Positions 1 to 12,241 are shown, counted from the stretch's first letter. The stretch: DNA of 64,000 nt from Lentinula raphanica (GCA_027919835.1 JANVFP010000009.1:248001-312000); one strand, 5' to 3'. Notes: generated from the sequence alone by a model not told the origin. Numbers and translations are program-made.

Positions 1-413
1 AGCAAGATGACATTCGAGATGAAACAAAACAAACCCGTGGTGGTCGAGAAGAAAGTTGCAACTTGAAGCAGGGTCACAGTTCGCATTGAGAGTGAGATGA
101 GGGTAAGGGAATAAAAGAAGGACTGGGAGAGTTAGCAATGGATACACCCGCGTTCAATATGCAGCGACTCCGTAGTTTCGAGTCTATCTGTTCCTTTATC
201 GTGAAACCGCAATTTGGAATTGCAACTTCGTTTGCCTCGTACTACATACTAGAGGTGCGGGTCACTCCAATGATGGCATGAAAGGCTGAAGAAAACGACA
301 TAAGAGTGGACGTTGACAACGTTGACACTCAAGTCGAAAAGACTTACGACATGTTAGTAGTACACATCCACTAATTTCTTGGAGGAGGCTGGTTGAGAGC
401 GTAGTAGCGGAGG
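1..413. other. Unassigned sequence left of the array
   Basis: No open frame, intron pattern or repeat end could be assigned. A short stretch near 37-70 resembles 1660-1690, so this may be a decayed outer copy of the array's spacer DNA. Nothing else is claimed. Confidence 0.3.
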
Positions 414-421
414 CCCAGAAT

Positions 422-840
422 AGGACCTCGGAAGCTCCTGCAGAACCCCGCCCGAATTAGCGTACTTGAGGGCCCGATTTTGGCATTTTCCTTGTCCGGA
501 AATGGCCAGAATTAGCGTACTTGAGACCGGAAAGAGGTCAGTCCTTGTCCGATTTAGCGTACTTCGAGGTCAAAATTTCTGAGATCTAGGCCTCTCTATA
601 CCAGATGTGGACGTAGGTTCTCCGATGTCATGCCAGCCAGTGATTCTTCTATCGCTTCTTGCACTGGAATTCACATTGAAAATGCTGTCAGCGATCTTTT
701 CACCATTTTTTGGCGAATTTGGAGCAATTTTTGGCTTTCACGTGACTATCCTTCTCCGAATTAGCGTACTTTGGGGCGAAAACATAGCGTACTTCAGACG
801 CTTCAGCCGGGCGGGGTTCTGCAGGAGCTTCCGAGGTCCT
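422..840. mobile_element. MITE A, 419 bp, 8-bp TSD
   Basis: The ends form a terminal inverted repeat of about 33 bp, starting AGGACCTCGGAAGCTCC, at 422-454 and 807-840. The element is flanked by the 8-bp direct repeat CCCAGAAT at 414-421 and 841-848. Inside, the motif AATTAGCGTACTT or a close variant recurs about five times, all in the same direction. There is no coding capacity. An 8-bp TSD fits hAT-like or other 8-bp superfamilies; the AGGAC terminus did not let me choose. It shares size, terminus and internal short direct repeats with MITE B at 12701. Confidence 0.85.
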
Positions 841-848
841 CCCAGAAT

Positions 849-1854
849 CCAGATCATTGGTTGTTTGGTTTTGTTTGCAAGCCTTGTCTTCTCTCTCGAC
901 CACAACAGGACTTGGGACCAGCATGGGACGTTCTCGTTTCTAACCCGGATAACTTCAGGCACTCTGCGTACTAGTAGCGCTGTAACCTCCTTCTCTATAT
1001 CTCTCTCTAGTTTCTGGCGAGACCAGCTTCTTCGTCGGTCTGATCATCCTACCAAGTCTCCAAGCTACCTCCTGTTAATCAGTGCCAATCTCGCAAGCTA
1101 CAAGTCCGTTCATGTAGGGAAGGATTGGATGAATCAAAAACTGCTCTGGCTGTTCCCTGGTACCCATCACCTCGATAGATGTCGCTGTCTTCAATCGATC
1201 TGGACGTCCTATGTGCGACTCGAAGATCTCTACATGCTCGGGAAAGGAAACCTCGGATCTTGGTCGCAGGGGCTGACAGGAGAGAGGGTGTGTTATCAGT
1301 CATCGGTGAGTATTCAGGTGGTCGATCTGATCACAGCCGTTAGCTGATTGTGTGTAGAGAGTCTAGAGACATCAATCGAAATCTTCCTCGACGAGACCAG
1401 GATCCGCAAGCCCTCCAGTACTCTAAGAATTCAAGACTCAATTTAACCGTTCTTTTCTCATTCCTCCCTCAGAGCGCCGAAGTCGGGTTTGTGTTGGGTT
1501 TGAGGACAATAAGCCAACCTCACGGTCGTCAAGCAAAGTGCCAAAGCGCCACTCGAAGTCTCGAAATGGCAAGTAAGTTGAATATATCGAGAACATGAAC
1601 TGAACCTAACTGAACCTCAGGAAGGACGAGGCGGAGTTTGGGATGACAGACGGAGAACCGGTGCTGGTCGAGAAAGATGCAACTCAACTTGACTCACATA
1701 GAGGAAGAAGTGTTACTACACTAGGTCACGACATAAGAGAATGATTACCTGCTCACTGTGAAAATACTTCGCAGAGTACTCAAATTTTCGTTATCGACCC
1801 ATTCAATGAGACTCCACAGTTCCTTCGTCTAACCGGTCGGCGGACATCACTAGC
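849..1854. repeat. Array spacer block, copy 1
   Basis: Roughly 909-1600 is repeated in direct orientation at about 3295-3900, upstream of secreted gene 2. Matching stretches include the region reading ACCCGGATAACTTCAG (near 942 and 3319) and TCTGATCATCCTACCAAG (near 1038 and 3398). An open frame of about 246 codons crosses 607-1347, but it also runs through MITE A and is not kept open in the second copy, so I do not call a gene. The block shows that genes 1 and 2 arose by duplication of a unit of about 2.2-2.4 kb. Confidence 0.7.
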
Positions 1855-1867
1855 AAAGTTGAAACGC

Positions 1868-1924
1868 AGTGAAAATACCTCACTGTGTCCCCTCAGGTTG
1901 TCCCGAGAATTTCCGGGATATTTA
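1868..1924 (+). promoter_or_regulatory. Core promoter of secreted gene 1
   Basis: Three elements recur upstream of every copy of the family. They are an AAAATACCTCA box (1872-1882), an imperfect dyad CCCGAGAATTTCCGGG (1902-1917), and an adjoining TATA-like GATATTTAG. After these come a conserved leader (1927-2095) and a leader intron (2096-2152). The function of the dyad is inferred only from conservation and position. Confidence 0.6.
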
Positions 1925-2175
1925 GCCATGAGCTCGTTTTTCCATCAACCAACCCCCCACTTGCAGTGCAACCGCCACATCATCACCTTCGAAACTTCTC
2001 TCAGAAAAAAGTCCTTGCTGGTCAAGGGCCCTCGACAACGAATTGCTTATCTTCAACCAACGTCTTTATTGAAATCTTCTTTCTCTATTCCTGTTTGTGA
2101 GTGAACGACAGTGATTCTCAGTGATATAACACTCATATTCCCTCATACCATAGGTTTTATCCGTGCTATATCGAT

Positions 2176-3241
2176 ATGCGCTCCAGTGTCATAAACCTAG
2201 CATTCTTCTTTGGCCTGAGCATGTTCGTGGTCTCGACTTGCCGGCCGATGCCTGGCGGATATGTCTCTAAGCAGGCTGCTGTAAGTAATACCTTACTCGT
2301 GTTCCTCGAGATCCTTGGAATACGTCCACTCATTATTATAATCCCGCCAGGTCCCTCCGGAGACGGATGCCTTGATGTCGGTGAATTCTAAGGGTGTTCA
2401 AGAATCCACTGGCAGGTCAAGTTCGATGAATGGTGGCGGTTCTTCTAAGCCTGTTGTAAGTGATACTTAGTCGCATTACTCGAAGTCCTTGGAATATAAC
2501 CACTAATCATCACGATTCGGCCAGATTCCTGCATTCAACTGGGAGAAATCTGACAGTGTCACCAAATCCACTACTACTAGGTCTTCTCCTGCGCCAGTTA
2601 CTGTATGTTCTTTATTCTCCTGAAACGTGTGATGGTCCTTGAATCCTGCCTTGAAAGCCTTTGTATCAAGAACACGTTCCAATATTCTACGTCTCCTCGC
2701 ATTGGTCACCGGAAGCACGTGCATATTACGACGTAGCAATGGAATGGATTCAACGGAAGAACAAGCTGAAATTCGCATTCAAACTCGAACTGTCCGAGCA
2801 TATTTCAATGGAAACCGAACGCGTACAGCCTGGCGAGGAATTTTCTCTTATCAGCTCAACTAATCAGCATCCTACCGATAAGAAGAACAGACTAGGTTGG
2901 ATTGTGATAAGAAAGTCTGATACGCCTGGTACAACCTTCTTCTGGATTTATCTCAGACCAGCAGAAACTCCCAAATCTGAGGGGATGGTGTTCATTGGCG
3001 ACAAAGTAAGATTGTTTTCATTGAGTACTTCGTTGAAACACTGAATGGAACATGCTTCTCTCCTTCCTTCCCCCAGTATGGTACCGTGGTATTTGGCGAA
3101 CAAGGAACAAAAATGGCGGTTGTCAAGAAACCTGCCTTTGTGGGATACGATAGTACAAGTTTGATGTCGCAATGGGAGGAAGACATGAAGGAGATATATG
3201 AGAGGGAGGGGTGGGGAGATTTCAAGGAAAGCTCAGACTAA
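2176..3241 (+). CDS. Secreted modular protein, copy 1 (intact)
   Basis: Five exons: 2176-2280, 2351-2455, 2525-2602, 2658-3005 and 3077-3241, all introns phase 0, giving 266 residues. Residues 1-28 are a signal peptide: Met-Arg-Ser-Ser-Val, a hydrophobic core, then Ser-Thr-Cys-Arg-Pro-Met-Pro. Exons 2 and 3 encode a Ser/Thr/Pro-rich linker. Exons 4-5 encode a C-terminal domain with an N-terminal helix (consensus W-x5-YYxxAxEW) followed by beta-like segments. The first exon-4 codons follow an AAG acceptor rather than CAG. The start is fixed by near-identity with four other copies. The protein is presumably secreted. I do not recognise the family and assign no molecular function. Confidence 0.8.
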
Positions 3242-4100
3242 TCCATTACCGTTCATTATGTAGTGTCGGTCCCTATACGAGACCGCCCGACAGGACTTGG
3301 TTCTTGTTTTCAACCCGGATAACTTCAGCCACTCTGCGTAGCAGTGTAACCTTCTTCTCTCTCTCTAGTTTCTGAGTGAGACCAGTTTCTTCGTCTGTCT
3401 GATCATCCTACCAAGTCTCCAAGGTACCTCCTGCCAATCTCGCAAGCCACAAGTCCGTTCATGCAGGGGAGGATTCGACGAATCAAGAATCGCTCTAGCT
3501 GTTTCCTGGTATCACCAACTCGATAGATGTTGGCGTCTTTAATCTAATGTCCTATGTGCGACTCGAAGATCTCTATATGCTCGGGAAAGGAAACCTTGGA
3601 TGTTTTATTGCAGGGGCTGGAAGGCGAGAGGGTGTGCTATCGGTCGTCGGTGAGTGTTGAGACTGGTTGGTCTTATCGCAGCTGTTCACCGACTGTGCGT
3701 AGAGACGGTGATGGAGAGTTCCTCTATGAGCCAATCAGAATCATGCTCGAAAGCCCTGCACAGCTGACTAGCACGCGCAAGCCCTTCAGTATGTTAGGGA
3801 TTCAACTTTTTGACCATCCTTTTCCTCTTCCTCCATAACAACAAAGGAAACCTCAGGCTCCTCAAGACAAGCGCAACTCGAAATATCAGGGCTCTGTAGG
3901 ATTAGGTTGTAATGAGAGGGTGGAACTGAGAGGAATCAGGGCGAAGAGCATATCAAGATTCATTACTCTGCAGTGTGCACCATCTCTAGCAAAGTTGAAA
4001 TGGAGTGAAAATACCTCAGTGTGTCAAGAGGTGTCAAGTTGTCTTGTTTGGACTCTGAATCCGTCGGATTTCATCAGATTTCATCGATGTGTTGTGACTT
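3242..4100. repeat. Array spacer block, copy 2
   Basis: This is the direct-repeat counterpart of 849-1854 lying between secreted genes 1 and 2, similar from about 3295 to 3900. It contains an intron-like pyrimidine tract but no frame conserved between the two copies. Confidence 0.65.
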
Positions 4101-4140
4101 TCCCCCTCAGGTTGTCCCGAGAATTTCCGGGATATTTAGC
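4005..4140 (+). promoter_or_regulatory. Core promoter of secreted gene 2
   Basis: It has the same order as gene 1: AAAATACCTCA near 4010, a duplicated GGATTTCATC stretch near 4071, the dyad CCCGAGAATTTCCGGG at 4116-4131, then GATATTTAG. The conserved leader and leader intron follow before the ATG at 4380. Confidence 0.55.
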
Positions 4141-4379
4141 CTGAGCTCGTTTTTCCATTGACCAAACCCCCTACTTGCAGTGCAACCACCACATCACCTT
4201 CGAAATTTCTCTCAGAAAAAATCCTTGCTGGTCAAGGGCCCTCGACTACGAATTGCTTATCTTCAACCAACGTCTCTATTGCAATCTTCTTTCTCTATTT
4301 CAGTTTGTGAGTGAACGATCGTGATACTCAATGATAGAAAAGCTGACTACTCCCTAGGTTTTGTCCGTGTCACATCGAT

Positions 4380-6951
4380 ATGCGGTCCAGTGTCATACAC
4401 CTAGCATTCTTCTTTGGCCTGAGCATGTTCGTGCTCTCGACTTGCCGGCCGATGCCTCAGGGTGGAGATGTCTCTAAGCAGGCTGCTGTAAGTAATACCT
4501 AGTAGTTGTGTTCCTCGAATCCTTAGATAATGACCACTTATCATTATAATCCTGCCAGGTCCCTCCGGAGTCGGATGCCTCGATGTTGGTGAATTCTAAG
4601 GGTGTTCAAGAATCCACTGGCAGATCAAGTTCGTTGAATGGTAGAGGTTCTCCTAAGCCTGTTGTAAGTGATACCTAGTCGCATCACTCGAAGTCCTTGG
4701 AATATAACCACTAATCATCACGATTCGGCCAGATTCCTGCGTTCAACTGGGAGAAATCTGACAGTGTCACCAAATCCACTACTACTAGGTCTTCTCCTGC
4801 GCCAGTCAATGTATGTTCTTTATTCTTCTGAAACGTGTGATAGTCCTTCAATTCTTCAAAGCCTTCGCATCAAGAACACGTTCCAATATTCTACGTCTCC
4901 TCGCGTTGGTCACCGGAAGCACGTGCATATTACGACGTAGCAATGGAATGGATTCAACAGAAGAACAAGCTTAAATTCGCATTCAAACTCGAACTGTCCG
5001 AGCATATTTCAATGGGAACCGAACGCCTACAGCCCGACCAGGAATTTTCTCCTATCAGCTCAACTGATCAGCAACCTACCAATGGGAGAAATAAGCTCTA
5101 TAATACTTAAACATCCATGGACATGTCCACCTTTGGTTTAAACCTGTTTAAACAGGCAGATAACTATATTTATTCAGATAGCCTTCAGCCCCAGGTTCAA
5201 ACAACTTACAAGAGGTTTAAACAGTAGTAACTTAAACAAGACAATCTCTCTTTTAGATGTCTGATTTAAACTTGAGCAGCTTAACAAGAGTGATCTAAAC
5301 TTGAGAAGAGTACTTAAACAAGAGGAGATTTAAACAAGAGAAGATTTAAGCCAGAGGATTTAAACAACAGGAGGTTTAAACAAGAGGAGATTTAAACAAC
5401 AGTAATCTAATTCAAAGATGGAATGATGGTCGTGTTGAGACAATAAGCATGCGCAGACTCAACACAGGCATGATGAAATGACAGGTGTGCAAGTAGATAA
5501 TAGGTGTGTTGAGACAATGAGTGTGGAAGTATGCAAGTGAATGACAGACATGTTGAGACGATGAGCGTGCGAGTGGATAAATTTGAGGTGACAGATGAGT
5601 GTGCGAGTAAATAAGAGGTATGTTGAGACGATAATTGTGCAACTTGCCACAAGTGAATGATAACGGTTACGTTGAGACAACAAACATGTGTGTGAAAGAA
5701 GGTGAGGCAATGAGAATGCAAGTGTTCCGAGATAGAATGATGATCATGTTGACACGATGTAGTGGGTCGCGACGATGATGATGGAGGAAGGAGAAAGAAA
5801 AGTTTTGAGTTCCCACGGAATTTGGATTCAACATGAGGCCGAGGTTCCGAGAGAGACCGTATCACATGGAATTTTGCCTTTTCTAGCTGTTTTCTGTCGG
5901 AACCTCGGCCTCATGTTGAATCCAAATTTCGTGGGAACCTAAAACTTTTCTTTCTCATTCCTCCATCATCAGTTTCTTCCCCTCGTTTACTTCATCGCTG
6001 CCTGGACACCTCATCACCACCTGTACTACACCTTGTCACCACCATGTACACTGTATCGCCACCTGTTTACTGCGTTGCTCTAGCCACCTCATTCCATCTT
6101 TGCTACTTCCCATCTATAGAACCACCGTGTACTGCTGCTCATGGAAACAGGTGAATTCTTCTCCAATTCTTTTCCAATATCCACTTCATGTCTCTTGACC
6201 TTCTGTTCATCTGAACCTCTCTTTTGTTTAAATTTTTTTTTTGTTCAAATCTTCCATTTGTTTAAATCTTCCGTTTGTTTAAACCTTCCATTTGTTTAAA
6301 CCTTCCATTCGTTTAAACCTTCCATTCGTTCAAACCTTCCGTTCATTTAAACCTTCCGTTTGTTTAAACCTTCTGTTTGTTTAAACCTTCTATTTGTTCA
6401 AACCTCTCATTTGTTAGCACCTCTTGTTTGCTTAAACCTCTCATTTGTTTAAACTTCCCATTTGTTTAAATCTTCTTTGAATGATACCTCTCAATACATG
6501 AATATATAATGATGTTTAAACATGTTTAAACCAAAAGTGGACAGGTCCATGGTTGTTTAAGTGAAACTCATAGGGTTACAGCCAATGGGAACTGTGTAGG
6601 TTGGATTGACATAAGAAAGTCTGATACGCCTGGTAGAACCATTTTCTGGATCTATTTCAAATCAGTAGGCACTCCCAAATTTGAGGCATCGGTGTCCATT
6701 GGCGACAAAGTAAGATTGTTTCCATTGAGTACTTCGTCGAAACACTGAATGAACTTACATGCTTCTCTCCTTCCTTCCCCCTGCAGTACGATACTGTGGT
6801 ATTTGGCAAACAAGGAACAAAAATAGCGGTTGTCAAGAAACCTGCCTTTGTGGGATATGATAGTACAAGTTTAACGTCGCAATGGGAGGAAGACATGAAG
6901 AAGATATATGAGAGGGAGGAGTGGGGAGATTTCGAGGAAAGTTCAAATTAA
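4380..6951 (+). pseudogene. Secreted modular protein, copy 2, split by a foldback element
   Basis: Exons 1-3 (4380-4487, 4559-4663, 4733-4810) and the start of exon 4 (4862-5087) match copy 1 with phase-0 introns. The foldback element at 5088-6581 then interrupts exon 4 and brings a stop codon within a few codons. Exon 4 resumes at 6591-6709, and exon 5 is 6787-6951. Without the element and one TSD copy, exon 4 would be 345 bases and in frame, so the insertion is the only disabling change seen and should be recent. As it stands the gene could make only a protein truncated early in the C-terminal domain. Intron 3 ends in CAAAG, as in copy 1. Confidence 0.85.
5088..6581. mobile_element. Foldback element, 1.49 kb, 9-bp TSD
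   Basis: CCAATGGGA flanks it on both sides (5079-5087 and 6582-6590). The two halves are inverted copies. Near the ends, the stretch around CCATGGACATGTCCACC on the left is mirrored on the right, followed inward by many GTTTAAAC/TTTAAACAA motifs. A near-perfect inner palindrome lies at about 5775-5848 and 5909-5975. Between these, the left arm carries degenerate GTTGAGAC-containing tandem units (5430-5700). The outermost 10 bp match poorly. The 9-bp TSD and long arms suggest a MULE-type non-autonomous foldback. Open frames in it are repeat artefacts. Confidence 0.85.
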
Positions 6952-7031
6952 TTCACTACCGTTCAATATGTAGTGTCTGTTCCTATACGAGACCGCCAAT
7001 TGTACCCTCCAAAAAACTTGTCTGGGTGTCA

Positions 7032-7425
7032 CACTACGGCAGACCCCATCTTATTCCGGCAATATATATTGAGAAAGAGATAAGGATTGTAGTTATCAAT
7101 TATCAATGAACTTATCACTATCTTATCTGCCTGATTGAGTCAAAGATTCTTTTCATCTTTTTCTTTGTCTTTTGTGGCTCATGGATTTTCCGCGGAAAAA
7201 GATATAAAAAATGTTATAACAGTATCCTTGTGTTGATTCTTTGTCTTTTGCGGCCAATTCTCCTTGAGGCGAAAAAGACAAAGAAAAAGATAACAAGAAT
7301 CTTCAACTCAAACCGGTAGATAAGATAGTGATAAGTTCATTGATAATTGATAACTACAATCAGACTACAATCCTTATCTCTTTCTCAATATATATTGCCG
7401 GAATAATACAGGATCTGCCGTAGTG
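7032..7425. mobile_element. CACTA-type MITE, 394 bp
   Basis: It begins CACTACGGCAGA and ends with the inverted copy; TCA flanks both ends (7029-7031 and 7426-7428). The arms pair over more than 100 bp (7032 to about 7145, and about 7305 to 7425). They include the ATTCCGGCAATATATATTG stretch; the right arm has an 11-bp extra copy of a short motif. The CACTA terminus plus 3-bp TSD is the signature of the CMC/EnSpm superfamily. It is non-coding. Confidence 0.8.
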
Positions 7426-7479
7426 TCATGACAGAAGCTGAGGTCGTGGAGAGACCTTACATAAAGCCAGAGCTCGTGG

Positions 7480-7671
7480 TGTTGCAGCACGGACGGACTG
7501 GGATACAAAGGTCAATGCTATTATTATAAGGAAAATGTAGTACTACCTACCTGGGATACGAAGGTCAATGCTAAAGAGTATCGACCTTCGTTCCCAGACT
7601 TGAACTATCTAGAGATTATATAATATATCCGAATTAGATACTACTACACTATGAGTTCGTATATTCCAACA
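7480..7671 (-). repeat. Copia 3' LTR
   Basis: This 192-bp LTR is next to the polypurine tract. It contains two copies of a TGGGATACRAAGGTCAATGC motif (near 7499 and 7552), which are also present in the other LTR. Confidence 0.9.
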
Positions 7672-7692
7672 CTCCCCCTCGAACAAATAGTG

Positions 7693-9970
7693 CTAATTAT
7701 CCAAAGATTTTAAGCCCAAAAGGCTCACCATGTGAACAAACTTCTCTCTGCTAAGAGGTTTTGTCAAGATATCTGCAGGCATGTCATCTGTCTTGAGATG
7801 TTCAACATGAATACTCCCCCTGTTTACTTCGTCCCGAAGCCAATAATGACGCAGATCCAAATGTTTAACCCGACCGTGATGGTCAGGATTACGAGCAACA
7901 GATAGCGCGGATTGATTGTCGATGTATAGAGGCAAAGGTTGCTTCTGCGGTAGGCCAAACTCCGAGAAAAGATTTCTGAACCAAAGAATCTCTTGTCCTG
8001 TTGCAACTGCGGCAACATATTCGGCCTCAGTTGTAGACAAGGCTACGGTACTTTGGAGTTTGCTGGACCAGCTAACTGCCCCGCCGCCAATTTTAATGAT
8101 GTATCCGGTTGTTGAGTGTCCATTATCTGGGTTCCCTCTGTGATCTGCATCTGAATAAGAGTCGATGAAAGAATCACTTTTCTCCAGGTCAACGTGGCTA
8201 TCAGCGGAATATTGAATGCAATAATTCATGGTCCCTTTGAGGTAACGAAGTAAGCATTTTAGAGCATTCCAATGGGTGATTCCTGGATTCTTGCCAAAAC
8301 GAGAAAGAACACTGACAGCATAAGCAATATCAGGTCGTGTGGCAATTGCGAGGTAGGCAATTGCTCCGAGAATGTTGAGGTATGGAATGTCTTGCATTTT
8401 CTCATATTCTTCGGGAGTTTGAGGTGATTGGTCTGCTGATAACTTTGTGTTTGGATCGAGAGGTGTTGTGACAGAATTACAGTCAGCCATGCCTACTCGT
8501 TCTAGGAGATCAAGAACATATTGGCGTTGGGAGATGGTGAGAGTGCGCTTGGATCGATCACGGATGATTTCAATGCCAAGAAGCAAAGAGATGGGTCCGA
8601 GATCCCAAAGCTTGAAGTATGTTTTCAGTTCAGTGATGATATGTTGAACTTCGGAGAGAGAATTTGCAGCAATAGTCATATCATCTACAAATACAGGAAT
8701 GATGATCCGGGATCCTTCTCGTTGGTAAACCCATATGCTGTGCTCGCATCGCACCTGTGTGAAACCCATTTTTGCAGTGAGGGTATCATGTAGCTTTTTA
8801 TGCCATTCTCGCCCAGCTTGCTTGAGTCCATAAAGTGATTTGAGTAATCGCCAGACATAATCTGGACCTTTTTCCTGGAAACCCTCTGGCTGTTCCATAT
8901 ATACCTCTTCTTTCAATTCACCATTAAGGAATGCAGTGGAGATGTCAACACTCCAGAGTTCAAGGTCACCTACAGCAGCAAGAGCAAGTACAGTGCGGAT
9001 GGAGGCCATTTTGGGTGTAGGTGAGAATGTTTCGTGGTAATCATATCCCCAATGTTGTGTGTATCCTTTTGCAACCAACCTAGCTTTATGTCGCTCTATG
9101 GAACCATGAGCGTCCCGTTTGACTTTGAATACCCAACGACTCCCAATTGGTTTTCGATGATCAGGTCGTCTGACCAATTCAAAGACACCATTGTCAATAA
9201 GAGCTCCAATTTCATCAGCTGCAGCCTCATGCCAGCTTTTAGCTTCATCCAGAGGACGTGACATAGCTTGAGCATAGCTCTTTGGTTCATTGTCATGTAC
9301 TGTGGCGCGATTGGCTGTAACAAGCTTGAAAGCTTCTGGGATCGTGAGGTATTCTTGAGATATGCACACAAAAGCAAGCCCATCGAGTATGTCGGAATCA
9401 CCAAGTTCAGAGTTGTCGTGTCCAAGAGGGATTGCAGAATCTGCATTCCATTCTCCTTGGTAATTCCATGGAGCACGGTTCTCTTGTCGGCGAAAACCTC
9501 GGCCAGTGTTAGGTAGAGGGTCAATGAGACCATCATGACGGAAGCGTGGTTCAAAGCGGGCATGGTCAGGTTCAGGAGGAGTTGGAGGAGGAGGAGATGG
9601 TGTATGTTGCCATTCATCAGGTAAGTCTGTAAGTGGTGAAAGTGGAGGTGTATCGACTTGTGGTAATTGTGGTGAGTCAGGTACTGGAGCAGGATCGGGA
9701 TCCAAAGCTACTCCCCCTCGATCCAATACAGGGACTTTGATGTCAACCACAGTTGGGTTCGAGGGTTCTGGTGTTTGGGTTGACACCGGCTTTTTTTGGT
9801 TGGAGAGGTGCAAGTGGAGATTTTTGGAACAGATCACCAAATACATTTTCAATGTGTCGATGGTTTCCTGGAAAGCGACGCTCGTCGAAGACAACATGGC
9901 TGGAGTTTACGAAACGCTTGGTGCCAGGATTCCAGAACCTCCAACCCTTCACCCCACGTGGATATCCCAC
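7693..9970 (-). pseudogene. Copia integrase C-terminus, reverse transcriptase and RNase H
   Basis: The frame 9897-7693 contains the Copia RT with its catalytic box as Phe-Val-Asp-Asp (near 8690) and the RNase H with Ser-Thr-Thr-Glu-Ala-Glu-Tyr (near 8020), ending at 7693. The integrase tail, with a GYPRGVKGWR-like motif, is in a different frame at about 9970-9780. A frameshift near 9780 therefore separates them. A long Pro-rich linker (9740-9540) sits between integrase and RT, as is usual for Copia. Confidence 0.9.
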
Positions 9971-10126
9971 AAAGATACATTTGTCACTATGTGATTCAAA
10001 TGCCTTATGTCTAGTCAGAACATATGCAAGACAGCCAAAGACACGGAATTGGGAGACGTCAGGTTTTTCTTTGAACCAGCCAGTTGCTGGAGTTGTTCGA
10101 GGACGTGAGGAAGTAGGTGTGCAATT

Positions 10127-11700
10127 TCAGACTTCTACAAATGCATCAGCTGCATGCTTCCAAAAGGATGGAGGCAGATTGGCCTCAGCCATCATAGACC
10201 CAGCACCTTCTGCAATTGTGCGATTTGCACGTTCAGCAACACCATTTTGGTATGGTTCATCTGGTTCAGTCTCATGGGTCTGTATTCCTTCTTGGATAAG
10301 AAACTGTCTGAATTCCCTGACAAATTCCCCGCCTTTGTCTTCCTGAACCCATATGATGTCTAAGCCATGGAATTTTTCCGCATAAGCTTTGAAGTGTTTG
10401 AATGCCACCAAAGCATCGCTCTTCTGCTTCAAGAAATCCACACACCAGAACCGAAGAGCATCACAGATGAATGTTATCCAATATCGGAAACCTTCAATAC
10501 TCTTGACAGGCATAGGTCCTTTTAAATCGGTGTGTATGAGAGCTATGATACGGGTTTTTCTGGTTGATGGTCCTCGTGGGATATTATGACGGTGTTGCTT
10601 TCCTGCTAGGCAGTGTTCACATATAGGATCCGGAGTAGCGGAGGAGGTAATGGTAAGTCCCTTAACGAGTTTTTGTTTACTCATAGCAGAAACTGTTCGA
10701 TGGTCAATATGACCCAGCCGACGGTGCCATAAGACGACATCTAAAGGGCAGGTACTTGCAACCATTGCAGATGCATAGTGAGCCATATGCGGGTAGACAA
10801 TGGAGTGACCATTTAGGTACCCAACATTTTGTGAGTTAACAGTAGCGGTGAGGACAACTCGATCATCTTTGAGAAACTTCAAGGTTGGAACATTGATGAG
10901 TGCTGTGTATTGATTTTGCTTCGCAAGGAGGAATGGCGAGAGTAAATTATTTCGCAGATTAGGTACATGTAGGACGTCAAGAAATTTGACTACTGGTCCA
11001 CCATCATCAGGTTGAAATTCAACAGTTCCTATCCCTTCGGAGTAGATGAGAGAGTTGTCAGCAAGTCGGATAGGAACAGAATGTCGGTTGTATGATTTAA
11101 ACCACTGGCGATGTGGTGTCATATGGGCAGAGGCTCCTGTATCGGTGTTCCAGAGATATACAACAGGAAGAGAAGGATCGGTACTTGCTTGGGTAGCATG
11201 TTCCTCAATCTGAGTGGTAGCGGTATTCCCTCGTTTTCCACGTCGTTTCTCCTGAGCACGCTTCCGTGCATTCTTCTTGGTGAAGCATTCATCTTCCAAA
11301 TGTCCACTTCGTCCGCACCAATCACATTGCTTTGATTGAGTGGTGCTAGTATCAGTGCGGGATGAGGGGAAAGAAGCGGCAGGATGGGTAGCTTGAGTGG
11401 TAGTGGGAAAGGTTGTTACTTTGGCAGCGAGGGCAGCAGCGAGAGCACTTCGAGATGCTATATTTGCTCTTTCTTCTTGTGCCTTTCGCTGAGCATCTTC
11501 ATTGTGGAATGCGGCTCTGAGTTTCTCTACATCAATGGTGTCAAGAAGTAGGAGAGACGAGACAAAACTGCTGTATTCAGCGGGAAGGGCACGGATGAGT
11601 GTCATGGCCTCAAGCTCAGCTTCAATCTGCTCGGCCATGAACTTCTCGGGGCGTAGTTCTCGTATATGTTGAAGTTGCCTTCGAGACACGACCACAGAGG
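10127..11700 (-). pseudogene. Copia gag end, protease and integrase core
   Basis: One frame carries a CCHC zinc knuckle (Cys-Asp-Trp-Cys-Gly-Arg-Ser-Gly-His, near 11325). It also carries the protease Asp-Thr-Gly-Ala-Ser (near 11130) and the integrase HHCC finger (near 10720-10600). The catalytic triad is Asp in HTDLKGP, Asp in QEDKGGEF and Glu in NGVAERANR. It ends in a frame break near 10130, where the reading continues in another frame. A frame break near 11690 separates it from the gag start. Confidence 0.9.
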
Positions 11701-12194
11701 GCAACAAGTGACTCATCGTCTTCCTTTCTGATGGAAAAGAGGGCATCGAGTGCACTGAAGCGGTTCCCGGGCTTCTTCTGCTGATGAATGTCGCGAAGCG
11801 TGGTCCATATTTTCCGCGGGTCCTTCTCGCCTTTGATGTGTATTTTCTGTGATTCATCGATGCAGAGGAAGAGCAGACCGACGGCTTGGTTCTTTTCTTT
11901 ACGCCATGCTGACATTTCTATCGCTTCGGCCTTCGTAGGATTCGATTCGATGGCAGGTTTTGGTTCTTTGATTTTATTGATAGCGACATTCTCGGGGTCA
12001 GGATCAACATGTTCCCAGCAGCCTTTAACCATCAGATAGGCACTCATTTCGGGATACCATACAGAGTAGTTATTTCCATTGAGGTTATCGAAGGTTCGTT
12101 GGGATGATTCCGGCATAGTGTATGAGAATGGAGTGTGTTGCCTTTTGGAGGTGTGAGCAAAGACGTCGACGTGAGGGCTAATGTGAATGGTCAA
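11622..12194 (-). pseudogene. Copia gag N-terminal part
   Basis: This encodes a Copia Gag (UBN2-like) region. The probable start is the Met at about 12116, followed by Pro-Glu-Ser-Ser-Gln, with a NYSVWYPEMSAYL-like segment typical of the family. The frame is lost near 11690, where the rest of gag continues in the neighbouring frame. Confidence 0.85.
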
Positions 12195-12241
12195 GTGCAG
12201 ATAATGAGTCTGGAAACACTTGTGGCACGGGGCCCATAACC

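Noticed and set aside
607..1347. 246-codon open frame near the left edge
   Set aside because: It runs through MITE A and is not conserved in frame in the duplicated spacer (3295-3900).
5407..5865. 152-codon minus-strand frame
   Set aside because: It lies in degenerate tandem repeats of the foldback arm and has no protein-like features.
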